From Paenibacillus campinasensis (lineage in GTDB: Bacteria; Bacillota; Bacilli; Paenibacillales; Paenibacillaceae): DNA of 64,000 nucleotides. The stretch is taken from positions 124,001 through 188,000 of the forward strand of contig NZ_NPBY01000038.1 in NCBI RefSeq assembly GCF_002272015.1, read 5' to 3'. The notes under the pieces were generated by a model. It had not been told where the DNA came from and searched no databases. It worked only from the letters and a program-made list of their open reading frames with translations. A program made the translations under genes and the position numbers. Each line of letters starts with the position of its first letter. The stretch's first letter is position 1. Below are positions 54,101 through 61,507 of the stretch, in pieces.

Positions 54101-55364
54101 ACACATATGCGTTTCTTTCGTCTCCAACCGCAGTAGATGCCGTTGTTCTATACGTAATCTCGCCGCTCGGCATGTTGGTGCGGTATACTTCCTGCCCATT
54201 CAGGTAGATGACCGCTCCGTCGTCCCGAATCAAGGAAGCTTCCAGCTGTTTAATTGCAGCTGCATCGGTTACTTGGAACTCCTGACGGAAATACGTTGTT
54301 AAATGTTTGTTCCCTGCATCCGAGCCATACCCGATCCAGGTGTTCAAGTCTTGGCCTTTGCCGCTGCCTGCATACCCAAGCGGGGCAGGGGCCTTCTTCC
54401 AGCTGCTGTCATCGAAATTCGGCTCCTTCCAGGCCGTGCCTTGATCCGAGCCGTCATCCAAATAAGTCCACTGACTATCCTTCTCGATAAAATGGAGTCC
54501 AGCCGCAAGGATGGCGGCGCCTGCTGCTCCAACGTTGATGACCGCAGCGGCTTGATGAGCCCCGTCCTCTGTTGTCACTGTAACAACCGTGCTGCCTTCG
54601 GATACGCCGGTAACGAGACCATTCGCATCGACCCCAGCCACGGCAGGGTTATCTGATGACCAGATCAGATTTGGCGTAGCGGCTCCTGGCGGTGAGAGGA
54701 TGGCCGACAGCTGCTCTGTTTCACCTTCCAACAGATCCAGATTCGGCTTGTCGATGCGAATGCCATCCGGCTGCACCGCCGATGCACCAACCATCGAACC
54801 CCAAGCCTGGAACTCGTAAATATTCGCTGCATACCCTCCCGTCGCAGCATCCGCCGCGCCAGGATCCGTAATGTTCAGTTTAAAATATCTTGCCTGAACA
54901 GGGACGCTCAGCGTATGTGCAGTCTCTTGATATGTATTGCCTGTCACCGTTACTGCCGGCGTCCAGTTCACATCATCGGTGCTCACTTCAATCGAATAGT
55001 CCCGGGTATTGTAGCTGTCCGGTTCACCGGCTGCTCCTGCATGAAACAGCACGAATTGGCGCACGAGAGCCTCAGCGCCAACGTCTACCTTAATCCAATA
55101 CGGGTTCGCTGGATCCGGCAGGCTTGAACCTCCTGCATAGCTCCATTTCCCGCTGTTCTTGCTGCCGTCGATTGCTTTAGACGGAGCGAAGTCATCCGAT
55201 ATGTATCCGTTCGCCGTTGCCGTGACTCCTGCTCCGGCGAATACATTCGTATCTGTGGCTGCCACGCCAGCCATCTGCGCCGGACTGTACCCTGCTGGCA
55301 GCAGAGAGGTCAATAACATAACTATGGCAAGCACACGGCTTGTCAGCGTGATCCTCTTCTTCAC
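51105..55364 (-). CDS. Secreted multidomain purple-acid-phosphatase-like metallophosphoesterase
   Basis: The 1419-residue protein has a signal peptide (1-30), F5/8-type C (about 36-192), BIG2 (about 197-278), a beta-sandwich module shared with the GH92 protein (about 285-455), PA14 (about 470-610) and a purple-acid-phosphatase N-terminal Fn3-like domain (about 745-835). The metallophosphoesterase core has MTDSQGG (about 840), PGDMVDVG, IGNHEGPY and LQGHDHTFM (about 1030). An Fn3 and a second module shared with GH92 (about 1235-1419) follow. It probably releases phosphate from organic phosphates. GTG start with GGAGGG upstream. First gene of the operon, behind PHO-box-like repeats. Confidence 0.9.
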   Translation of the reverse strand: MKKRITLTSRVLAIVMLLTSLLPAGYSPAQMAGVAATDTNVFAGAGVTATANGYISDDFAPSKAIDGSKNSGKWSYAGGSSLPDPANPYWIKVDVGAEALVRQFVLFHAGAAGEPDSYNTRDYSIEVSTDDVNWTPAVTVTGNTYQETAHTLSVPVQARYFKLNITDPGAADAATGGYAANIYEFQAWGSMVGASAVQPDGIRIDKPNLDLLEGETEQLSAILSPPGAATPNLIWSSDNPAVAGVDANGLVTGVSEGSTVVTVTTEDGAHQAAAVINVGAAGAAILAAGLHFIEKDSQWTYLDDGSDQGTAWKEPNFDDSSWKKAPAPLGYAGSGKGQDLNTWIGYGSDAGNKHLTTYFRQEFQVTDAAAIKQLEASLIRDDGAVIYLNGQEVYRTNMPSGEITYRTTASTAVGDERNAYVFEIDPALLVDGTNVMAASVHQDRGASSDLFFSLELKGSDSAPPVVGKDNGLLGEYYTGRSNFDFGDHKGTAIDSRIEFRNLDPILQSLTGQADNANVRWTGQIMPPQTDDYTFYMIGDNGFRLWIDDQLIIDHWVNDWDIEQTSTPIHLNGGQKYKIKIEYFEDYGGSNLYLRWSTPSMAKEIVPDHVFYLPEDYNGPVAATVMADGLNISLEMLSDLGALPGALQDHITVTADDTQLTLLDVLQDRDPSLMTVQVAEAITPIRRVNIAYDGLAGLQLADGTNVGSFAFTAINQSEVVDYTPFDIAMSLHGDAKTRRSFAWYSQYPNPATAPAGIRDSEVQVVRAGESFDSPTMKSFRGTSEEIHVRVTRSTNANYLSHKVVVEGLEPGTTYQYRLGSGGYWSKHGQFTTEREEENEFSFLYMTDSQGGNTDDYKAWADTVRAGVQNFPDSKFLLMPGDMVDVGDLEEQWHDYFTQPQDELMNLPLMTTIGNHEGPYNNNFYYHFNLPDNSFTDSNPAGAVYSFDYGPAHFMVLNTGDIPWDNAQKSSFEKQIEWLRKEVAQTDKKWKVVAFHKAIYSVGGHALDRDILELRETLYPIMDELGIDLVLQGHDHTFMRSFQMYGDKPVQNVVTDSNGNVIDPDGTLYLINNAAGRKYYGVRGDVDKYYAAKYSQPYKPMYTGIKVTEDSLTLQTYITGESAPMDEYTIVRNDGRPDAVEGLSAGKSGNGRAVLSWSMPQTVDAEDPIRGFRIHEVNGQLGPNWSAYIPVEAGKTSYQYEVPGTTPNEAYEFAVTTVDKRDNSAAVKVAVSGNVPAAPTAPVVDDGHNTFGWTHVPGYEQPSDYEFSVDGGTSWQPVTANPQPVGDGNYPAGEVMVRVQADAASGRQAGLPLASDKPFTENSLHETFQLSGEVTRDGQLKVDVKVARAAEYSGDPYVVFELMDGNTPLLINAIPIRQDVLEVSQYFNVNGSQYSVKVFVFDEFNSDPEVPIHLAKPIELR

Positions 55365-55755
55365 TTTCTCTGTTCCCTCCTAAAACATTATAATGTTCGT
55401 ACATAAGGGTACGTGCTTCTCTCCAGACATTCAATCCATGCATTGTAAAGTGACGAACAATTCTGTGTAAATATTTGAATATGCATATGCGCATTTCGAG
55501 ATGGAAGGAATTTCCTTATTATGTTCGATCACAATAAACACGCTTACATTTCCAGTTGGTTGTTAGATACTATGAGAGACTTACTTATTATAGAAGGAAA
55601 AAAATAAACAGGATTAGGGGGGAGTTCGTGGGAAGGGGAACAGACGACAAACAACTATCTGACCAAATAAAAAAGCAGCGACCTTCGCTGCACGTTAATA
55701 TGATTTCAATTCGTCAAAACGATTCTATGTCATATTCAATTCCGACCGATCATAC
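55365..55755. other. Upstream region of the phosphatase operon
   Basis: It contains a TATAAT -10 (55392-55387) inside the 14-base palindrome AACATTATAATGTT and the PHO-like repeats at 55444-55471. A 67-residue plus-strand frame at 55556-55759 has no ribosome binding site and is not accepted. Confidence 0.5.
55444..55471 (-). promoter_or_regulatory. PHO-box-like repeats upstream of the phosphatase operon
   Basis: On the minus strand TTTACA lies at 55471-55466 and 55449-55444, exactly 22 bases apart, with the weaker TTGTTC at the midpoint (55460-55455). This fits three PhoP half-sites at 11-base steps. The -10 is about 51 bases downstream, rather far for classic PhoP activation. Confidence 0.55.
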
Positions 55756-56193
55756 TTAATGCCTGCGATAATGGTAGAGGACCGTTCGATAGATTTGACC
55801 GGAAAAGATTCGGAACCCGAATGCGCGGCCCGACCACTTCCGCAAAATTCCGCAAAATTGCTTCCACTCGGCGGGGTAAGCATTCAGACCCGTGATCCGT
55901 TTCCGTTGATCGCCCCATTCAATCTCCAGGCTCCAATGGGTTCCTTCACTGGCCCCAAGGTCCACATAATGATCATGCCAGTTAAAGATCCGGCAGTTTC
56001 GAAGGTCCTCTACGAGAGCAAGCTTGCTCTCCATTCCTGTCAGGGGCCGCGGGCTGATCTCGGCAACAATGCCTTGTTCCGATAGCTCCCAATAGATTTC
56101 TCCTGCTGCGAAATCAATCACGATGGTGCATCCGGGACCCAAGGAGCCTCGGATTGTAGCCATCATTCTCGTTAATTGCCTGTACTGATCCAT
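55756..56193 (-). CDS. Hypothetical protein
   Basis: A 145-residue soluble protein with no signal peptide. It has a beta-rich middle (TIVIDFAAGEIYWELSE, HWSLEIEWGDQRKRITGLNAYP) and a basic C-terminus. No family was recognised. The ATG at 56193 follows AGGAAGGGGA; a longer start at 56241 is possible. Confidence 0.6.
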   Translation of the reverse strand: MDQYRQLTRMMATIRGSLGPGCTIVIDFAAGEIYWELSEQGIVAEISPRPLTGMESKLALVEDLRNCRIFNWHDHYVDLGASEGTHWSLEIEWGDQRKRITGLNAYPAEWKQFCGILRKWSGRAFGFRIFSGQIYRTVLYHYRRH

Positions 56194-56310
56194 CCATAGT
56201 CCCCTTCCTGATGTCATGATTCCGAGGCAGAACCCTCTCATTCTTCAAGTGAGCGATCTCCGTCGAATACCCTTGTCTATCCGAATCCGCTCAGGAATTA
56301 AACGTCTTAT

Positions 56311-56490
56311 TTACGCAATGGGTTTCACATTTTTACGGTACGTTGATCGATAATATCGGTTGAGAAGCTCGTCCAGTTCCATAGATTGCTTAAGGACCCT
56401 CGGATGCCGCAAACCATACTGCTGCTCCATCTGATACAGCAGTTGTCTAGCATCTTCTATTCGCTGCAGCATCACGTCAGTATACATCAT
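56311..56490 (-). CDS. Spo0E-family aspartyl-phosphate phosphatase
   Basis: The 59-residue protein forms a helical hairpin with the family signature SxxxD (SMELDELLNRYYR) preceded by RIEDARQLLYQMEQQYG. Spo0E proteins dephosphorylate Spo0A and so delay sporulation. The start follows GAGGAGG. It is a single gene in front of the large XRE regulator terminator. Confidence 0.88.
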   Translation of the reverse strand: MMYTDVMLQRIEDARQLLYQMEQQYGLRHPRVLKQSMELDELLNRYYRSTYRKNVKPIA

Positions 56491-56669
56491 CGCTCGCACC
56501 TCCTCGTGTAATATTTTAGAATATAATGTAAAAATAATGTTTTTAGTTTGTAATGCATTGTTTCTGTTTATACACTAGAGTGTGCCAGTGATGGTTGTCA
56601 CATCCATTCTTACCGAGTCGAACGGAATCGAATGGTTAATGTCATGTAAAGTCAATAGGGCGGGATGTA

Positions 56670-56701
56670 AAAAAACAAGCCATAGGAGAATGACTCCTAT
56701 G
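56670..56701 (-). terminator. Terminator of the XRE regulator gene
   Basis: On the minus strand CATAGGAG pairs with CTCCTATG around a 5-base loop, followed by a run of seven to eight Ts. Confidence 0.85.
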
Positions 56702-56740
56702 ACTTATATTTAGGGCTGCTAGATTCAATCTTTACTATTT

Positions 56741-58150
56741 TCACAGCCATTCAGAAATCTCTTGGCCGGATAATCCTTCTTGTTGGCCAAGCATGCTTAT
56801 TATTCCTAAAATCAACAACCGCCAATGATGGGAGTGATTCTCTCCGTTACTGCTAGAATGATTTCCATCCCACTCCGTAGAGCTCCGAGTCGCCCAAATC
56901 CTATTAATTCTTGTTGCTGCCCTCAATCCTTCCAGCAAGTAATCAACGACGACTTCATACCGCTGCTTGTTTAAATGATAAATCGCCAGCTCAATCACAA
57001 AACGAATATAGCGATCGGATGCTACTTGTTCGTTGTAGGTGCCAGTTAGCCCTTTACCGGTAGCAAATTCAGAAATTTGCTGTTCGAACTTCTTCAAGAC
57101 CGAATCGATATCTAAACCGAAACGGTTGGCCGCTTGAAGTATCTTGTAAAGTGCGGGCAATATCTCATCAGGCCTGACCTCAATGTAGGCCACATATTCA
57201 GGAAGAACTTCAACATCCCCCATCATGAGTTTGTACATATACCTATTGGCAGTTGCCCACATCTTGTATTGTGCTATGATCTGACGAGCTTCCTCTGAAT
57301 CTTCTACTACCCAGTCAAGATCACTGTACAGAGATACATAACTAAGAGCCTGCTCGTACTCGCCTCGCGCATCACTAACCCCGGACCGCAACAGGTAGGA
57401 ATAAATGATATATAGAAATAAAGGTTTCTTCGGTTCCTTATGCAATACACGTCTTCTCGACGTCTGATACTTGTTCCGGTATAAGATACTGGCCTTTCTC
57501 CCCATCTTCTCTGCAATTTCATCTACTTTACCCCATCGCCCGAGAGCCGCATATATATTAGCAAGGTCTTTCAATGCGTCGAGCTGGTCGATCTCATCCA
57601 AACGTTCTACAAAACCTTCAAACTTCGTAGCTGCTTGTAAATTGAGCTGTTGATTGGAGCCGACTGAAATCGAAAATAACCTGTACTGGCATAAAGCAAG
57701 CCGTTCAGAATGCTGATATTTCTCACTTTCAGCCACACATTCATAGATGATCGCTGCCGCTGATTCGTTTCCCTGTTGATACCAATCTTCAGCAGTATCG
57801 AACAATAGTGGGAGATAGATAAGACTGTCCATCATCAATTGAACAATCTTATGGATGCAATCGAGTTTGTCCAGTTCCGCACAGCGGTATAGGAAAGGGC
57901 GTAACCGACGCCAATTAGGTGAATAACGAAAGCACTCCTCAACATACAGCTCGTATAGCGCTCCCTCGGGGAGCTCCATGCCGGACGTAATACGATCGAG
58001 TTGTTGCATTGATATTGGCCGAGTACCATTAATAATAGAACTAATCGTCCCAGAGTTGGTATTGGATATCTCAGCAAAGCGATTGATGGTCAACCCCTTA
58101 GTTCGAAGATAATCCTCTAATTGTGATCGTATCGTGGTTGTTGTATTCAA
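56741..58150 (-). CDS. XRE-type HTH regulator with long helical-repeat domain
   Basis: The 469-residue protein has an N-terminal HTH (LEDYLRTKGLTINRFAEISNTNSGTISSIINGTRPIS). About 400 residues of alpha-helical, TPR-like repeats follow, similar in layout to RRNPP peptide-sensing regulators. TTG start at 58150, 9 bases after GGAGG; a GTG at 58177 is a weaker option. No small secreted signalling peptide gene was found directly next to it. A palindrome lies in its upstream region. Confidence 0.75.
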   Translation of the reverse strand: MNTTTTIRSQLEDYLRTKGLTINRFAEISNTNSGTISSIINGTRPISMQQLDRITSGMELPEGALYELYVEECFRYSPNWRRLRPFLYRCAELDKLDCIHKIVQLMMDSLIYLPLLFDTAEDWYQQGNESAAAIIYECVAESEKYQHSERLALCQYRLFSISVGSNQQLNLQAATKFEGFVERLDEIDQLDALKDLANIYAALGRWGKVDEIAEKMGRKASILYRNKYQTSRRRVLHKEPKKPLFLYIIYSYLLRSGVSDARGEYEQALSYVSLYSDLDWVVEDSEEARQIIAQYKMWATANRYMYKLMMGDVEVLPEYVAYIEVRPDEILPALYKILQAANRFGLDIDSVLKKFEQQISEFATGKGLTGTYNEQVASDRYIRFVIELAIYHLNKQRYEVVVDYLLEGLRAATRINRIWATRSSTEWDGNHSSSNGENHSHHWRLLILGIISMLGQQEGLSGQEISEWL

Positions 58151-58183
58151 ATGGAACAACCTCCAACAAGACCCCACACGGAA

Positions 58184-58196
58184 TCCATATTATGGA
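58184..58196. promoter_or_regulatory. Palindrome TCCATA-T-TATGGA upstream of the XRE regulator
   Basis: A 13-base perfect palindrome 33 bases before the TTG start. A half-site TCCATAAT recurs about 70 bases further upstream. It may be an operator for autoregulation. Confidence 0.4.
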
Positions 58197-58278
58197 ATAA
58201 TAATTAGTTCCAGTATTACTGTTCAATTCTTGCATGTCAACTCTCAAGCTTAATTTCTATAATTTTTCCATAATAAAA

Positions 58279-58313
58279 AACAAGCCCCGATATCTATCGA
58301 TATCGAAGCTTGT
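58279..58313 (-). terminator. Terminator of the thiamine salvage operon
   Basis: On the minus strand ACAAGCTTCGATATC pairs with GATATCGGGGCTTGT around GATA and ends in six Ts. Confidence 0.9.
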
Positions 58314-58365
58314 CTATCTATCTCGTCTACATATTCAGCTATAATGCCTGATTGCTTGATCCTGA

Positions 58366-59196
58366 TTATACGAGCATCCCATTGCGGCGGCGGTAGGCCC
58401 AATGGTTGGTTGGACCATGACCGTGGCCGATTCCCAGCTCATCCTCAATCGCTGCCTGGATGAAGGCTTTGGCATCCAGAATCGCCTGCGATGGAGAGAT
58501 GCCCTTCGCCAGACCGGCCGTAATTGCAGCTGAGAAAGTACAGCCTGTTCCGTGTGTATGCGTGGTCTTTACCCTTTTGCCGATCAGCTCGGTGAAGGAT
58601 GAGCCGTCATAGAACAGGTCCAGCACCTGGCTGCTCCCGCCCTCTTCATCATGGCCGCCCTTGATGACAATCATCTTCGGCCCGGACTGATGAATACGTC
58701 TCGCAGCCTCTCGGCGGTCCTCCATCGTCCGAATCTTCATATCCGCCAGCGCCTCCGCTTCCGGAATATTCGGCGTAACGACCATCGCTAGCGGCAGCAG
58801 CTCCTCCTTCAGCGCCTGGATCGCTTCCATCTGGAGCAGCTCCGCGCCTCCCTTGGCAATCATCACCGGATCAACGACCACCTTCTCCCAGCCAAAATCT
58901 CTTATTTGCTCCGCTACCAGCCGTATAATCTCGGCACTGAACAGCATCCCGGTCTTCAGCGCATCGACCCCGATATCGGTGCCGACCGCATGAATTTGCT
59001 CTGCAGATGCTTCCGCCGGCAGCGGATAGACCCCTTGGACGCCGAGCGTATTCTGTACCGTAATGGCCGTGATGGCCGACATGCCATAGGCTCCCAGCTC
59101 CTGAAAAGTCTTAAGATCCGCCTGGATACCGGCACCGCCTCCGCTGTCGGAGCCCGCAATTGTCAGCGCTTTATATACCCTGTGCTCATTCATCAT
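58366..59196 (-). CDS. thiD: Hydroxymethylpyrimidine/phosphomethylpyrimidine kinase
   Basis: The 276-residue ribokinase-fold enzyme has ALTIAGSDSGGGAGIQADLKTF, the HMP-binding ALKTGMLFS, VVDPVMIAKGG and the anion hole HTHGTGCTFSAAITAGLA. It phosphorylates HMP twice. Its start overlaps the thiM stop by four bases (ATGA), so translation is coupled. Confidence 0.95.
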   Translation of the reverse strand: MMNEHRVYKALTIAGSDSGGGAGIQADLKTFQELGAYGMSAITAITVQNTLGVQGVYPLPAEASAEQIHAVGTDIGVDALKTGMLFSAEIIRLVAEQIRDFGWEKVVVDPVMIAKGGAELLQMEAIQALKEELLPLAMVVTPNIPEAEALADMKIRTMEDRREAARRIHQSGPKMIVIKGGHDEEGGSSQVLDLFYDGSSFTELIGKRVKTTHTHGTGCTFSAAITAGLAKGISPSQAILDAKAFIQAAIEDELGIGHGHGPTNHWAYRRRNGMLV

Positions 59197-60035
59197 GATG
59201 TTATTCCCCCCGTTGCCGCATAATCCTGCACCGTCGCATGCCCGGTCAGCGAGTCCGGTGCAAGCCGGTCCAGTTCATCCAGGAAGGCTGTCTGGAAGCT
59301 GCCCGGCCCCAGACCTGTCGTGCGTGCCCCCGCTCGGGAAGCCGCTGCCCCGTAGAAGGCCAGCCCAGCTGTACCGGCAAGCAGCACGTCCGGCTCCACC
59401 GCGGCAAAGGCGCCAAGCACCGAGGTCAATAGACAGCCTGCTCCCGTTATCTTAGTCAGTCTGGCATCTCCGCCGCGAACCACCCGTAACGTGTCCCCAT
59501 CTGTAATGACATCCTCCGCTCCGGTAATGGCCACGACGGTGTCCAGCTTGCGTGAAGCCCGAACTGCAAGCTCGGTATGGCCGCTGCTCGATTCGTCATC
59601 CCCTGCATCCACGCCGCGAATGCTCCGGCTCTCTCCGATCAGATGGGCGATTTCAGCCGCATTGCCTCTGACCAGCGCAACGTTGACCTCTTGCATAATT
59701 CGAAGCGACGACTCCGTACGGAAAGGGGTTGCCCCGGCGCCAACCGGGTCCAGCAAGACCGGTACGCCGTGAGCATTGGCGGATCGCCCAGCAATAATCA
59801 TCGCATCGACCTGTTCACGGCTGAGCGTCCCAATGTTCAGCACGAGGGCACCGGCGATCTTGGCCATATCGGCCACTTCCTCCGGAGCATAAGCCATTAC
59901 AGGCGAAGCGCCCAGCGCATAAAGGCCATTTGCCGTAAAATTCGTAACAACGACGTTGGTCATGTTATGAACGAGCGGCTTCTCATTTCGCACCTTAGTG
60001 AGAAGTCCAGAAAGCTTTTGTTCCAACAGACTCAT
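59193..60035 (-). CDS. thiM: Hydroxyethylthiazole kinase
   Basis: The 280-residue enzyme has PLVHNMTNVVVTNFTANGLYALGASPVMAYAPEE, VLDPVGAGAT-type VLLDPVGAGATPFR and KITGAGCLLTSVLGAFAAV, all typical of ThiM. It phosphorylates the thiazole moiety for salvage. RBS GGAGGCAGG. Middle gene of tenA-thiM-thiD. Confidence 0.95.
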   Translation of the reverse strand: MSLLEQKLSGLLTKVRNEKPLVHNMTNVVVTNFTANGLYALGASPVMAYAPEEVADMAKIAGALVLNIGTLSREQVDAMIIAGRSANAHGVPVLLDPVGAGATPFRTESSLRIMQEVNVALVRGNAAEIAHLIGESRSIRGVDAGDDESSSGHTELAVRASRKLDTVVAITGAEDVITDGDTLRVVRGGDARLTKITGAGCLLTSVLGAFAAVEPDVLLAGTAGLAFYGAAASRAGARTTGLGPGSFQTAFLDELDRLAPDSLTGHATVQDYAATGGITS

Positions 60036-60056
60036 ATCATCCTGCCTCCTACATAC

Positions 60057-60761
60057 TCAGATCGGCTGCACAGGCCGGGAGATCGCTTCCGGCATCGGCA
60101 CCGGCCACGCCTCCAGCTTGTAAGCCATATCCCAGAACATATACTCCAGCTGGCAGCTGAGCATAAAATGCTCCTTCATCCGTCTGCGCTCATCCGCCGT
60201 TGCCGTTTCCGCCCAGGCATCCACCCTTTGACGGAATTTATCCGTGACGCCTCCCGCCCGGCTGCCGTAGAACTGAATCCATTCCTGGAACGGATGATTC
60301 TCATCCGGGTTCACTTCCTCCATCAGCCTGCGGCCGATTTCCAGGTACGTCCATGGGCATGGCAGCAGCACCGCCATAATCTCGCCCAGACTGCCCTCGT
60401 GCGCCACCGTCAGCATGTGACGGATATAGTGATGTGCGGAAGGCGCCAGCGGGTAACCCTGCAATTCCTCGTAACTGACGCCAGCGACCGTACAAAAATT
60501 ATGATGCGGGTGAATCTCACTGTTCAGGATAAACGAGATCTGCTCGTTAAATGCCGCGATGTCCTCCCGGTTCGCACATTTGGAAATCGCGATGCCATAA
60601 ATCCGCATATAGGCATTTAAATACTCGAAATCCTGCTTGACGTAATGGGTCAGCTGCTCCTTGCCCAGCTGTCCTTTGGCAATACCTCTGACAAAGGGAT
60701 GTTGAAAAATAGCCTCAAAAATACCGTCCGCCTCGCGGCGAAGCTCCTCTGAAAAACGCAT
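60057..60761 (-). CDS. tenA: Thiaminase II / aminopyrimidine aminohydrolase
   Basis: The 234-residue helical protein has FVRGIAKGQLGKEQLTHYVKQDFEYL, the catalytic Cys region LLPCPWTYLEIG and the C-terminal Glu segment SCQLEYMFWDMAY. TenA releases HMP from degraded thiamine for salvage. The ATG at 60761 follows GGAGGTGGG; an upstream frame extension enters the riboswitch leader. Confidence 0.93.
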   Translation of the reverse strand: MRFSEELRREADGIFEAIFQHPFVRGIAKGQLGKEQLTHYVKQDFEYLNAYMRIYGIAISKCANREDIAAFNEQISFILNSEIHPHHNFCTVAGVSYEELQGYPLAPSAHHYIRHMLTVAHEGSLGEIMAVLLPCPWTYLEIGRRLMEEVNPDENHPFQEWIQFYGSRAGGVTDKFRQRVDAWAETATADERRRMKEHFMLSCQLEYMFWDMAYKLEAWPVPMPEAISRPVQPI

Positions 60762-60827
60762 GTATACCCCACCTCCTGAAAAATAAAGAGCAGGGAGTCC
60801 CGTGATCACCGATTTTCGTGGACAACC

Positions 60828-60858
60828 AAAAAAGCCGCCCCGAAAACTGGAGCGGCTT
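60828..60858 (-). terminator. Riboswitch expression-platform terminator
   Basis: On the minus strand AAGCCGCTCC pairs with GGGGCGGCTT and ends in six Ts. It lies between the TPP aptamer and tenA, so TPP binding can stop transcription here. Confidence 0.88.
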
Positions 60859-60904
60859 CATCGCATAGGACCGACAACGTCAAGTGACGCTGCCATCCCG
60901 TATT

Positions 60905-61012
60905 ATGAAGGCTCCACTTTCCTACGCTAGTACGAACTAGATCAGGTTCAAAGGGTCCAGGATATGCTCCTGTCTCAGCCGCTGACGGCTCCCCTAGTGG
61001 ACTTCCTATTCT
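60905..61012 (-). promoter_or_regulatory. TPP riboswitch aptamer (THI element)
   Basis: The minus strand carries the conserved THI box pieces in order: ACTAGGGGAGCC, GGCTGAGA, GACCCTTTGAACCTGAT, CTAGTT.GTACTAGCGTAGG and AAGTGG. It controls tenA-thiM-thiD. Confidence 0.95.
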
Positions 61013-61075
61013 TTTGACTAATACTGTACAATAGGTTTTCTTCTGCTGTCAAACTTTCATTTGATGGCTACTGGT

Positions 61076-61252
61076 TTACCATTTGCCGACGCGGACTGAC
61101 CGATTTCTTTTGCGACGACGAAGAATACCGAGCGGGTTCTTCTCCTTCTGTCTTTCTTCATACAGCTGCCGGACCCCGCGCATCAGCAGTTTGTATCTCA
61201 TATCATCATTGTGGCTGAACTTTCTCATTTCTTCGAAATACTCTTTTGTCAT
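61076..61252 (-). CDS. Small hypothetical basic protein
   Basis: The 58-residue protein begins MTKEYFEEMRKFSHNDD, is helical in the first half and ends with a strongly basic tail (ILRRRKRNRSVRVGKW). A weak ribosome binding site AGGGTG precedes the ATG at 61252. Function unknown; could be nucleic-acid binding. Confidence 0.5.
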   Translation of the reverse strand: MTKEYFEEMRKFSHNDDMRYKLLMRGVRQLYEERQKEKNPLGILRRRKRNRSVRVGKW

Positions 61253-61404
61253 GGACATCACCCTAATTACATAAGTCTATAGACCTAGGTTATAGGATGC
61301 TGCTATACAATTTCTTTACATGGGTGCCGATTCGTGTCCAAATGCAGGTCAAAGTGACGTCCGTCACAATTTTGTCATAAAGATACTCTTTACAAATAAA
61401 GGTT

Positions 61405-61432
61405 TTGACAATTAAAAAATGGAATATATATC
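61405..61432 (+). promoter_or_regulatory. Candidate promoter of the P450 gene
   Basis: TTGACA (61405-61410) and TATATC (61427-61432) are spaced by 16 bases, 75 bases before the start codon. Confidence 0.5.
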
Positions 61433-61507
61433 ATGTGCTTTATCCCAGAAGTTCGCATATCACAGCGGCGATTCGTGAGCAAGGTGCCGCACAGAAAGGA
61501 GATCGTC

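Noticed and set aside
55556..55759. 67-residue plus-strand frame upstream of the phosphatase operon
   Set aside because: No ribosome binding site and AT-rich, promoter-like sequence.
61390..61410. PHO box upstream of the P450 gene
   Set aside because: TTTACA and TTGACA are 15 bases apart, not the required 11-base step; TTGACA is better explained as a -35 element.
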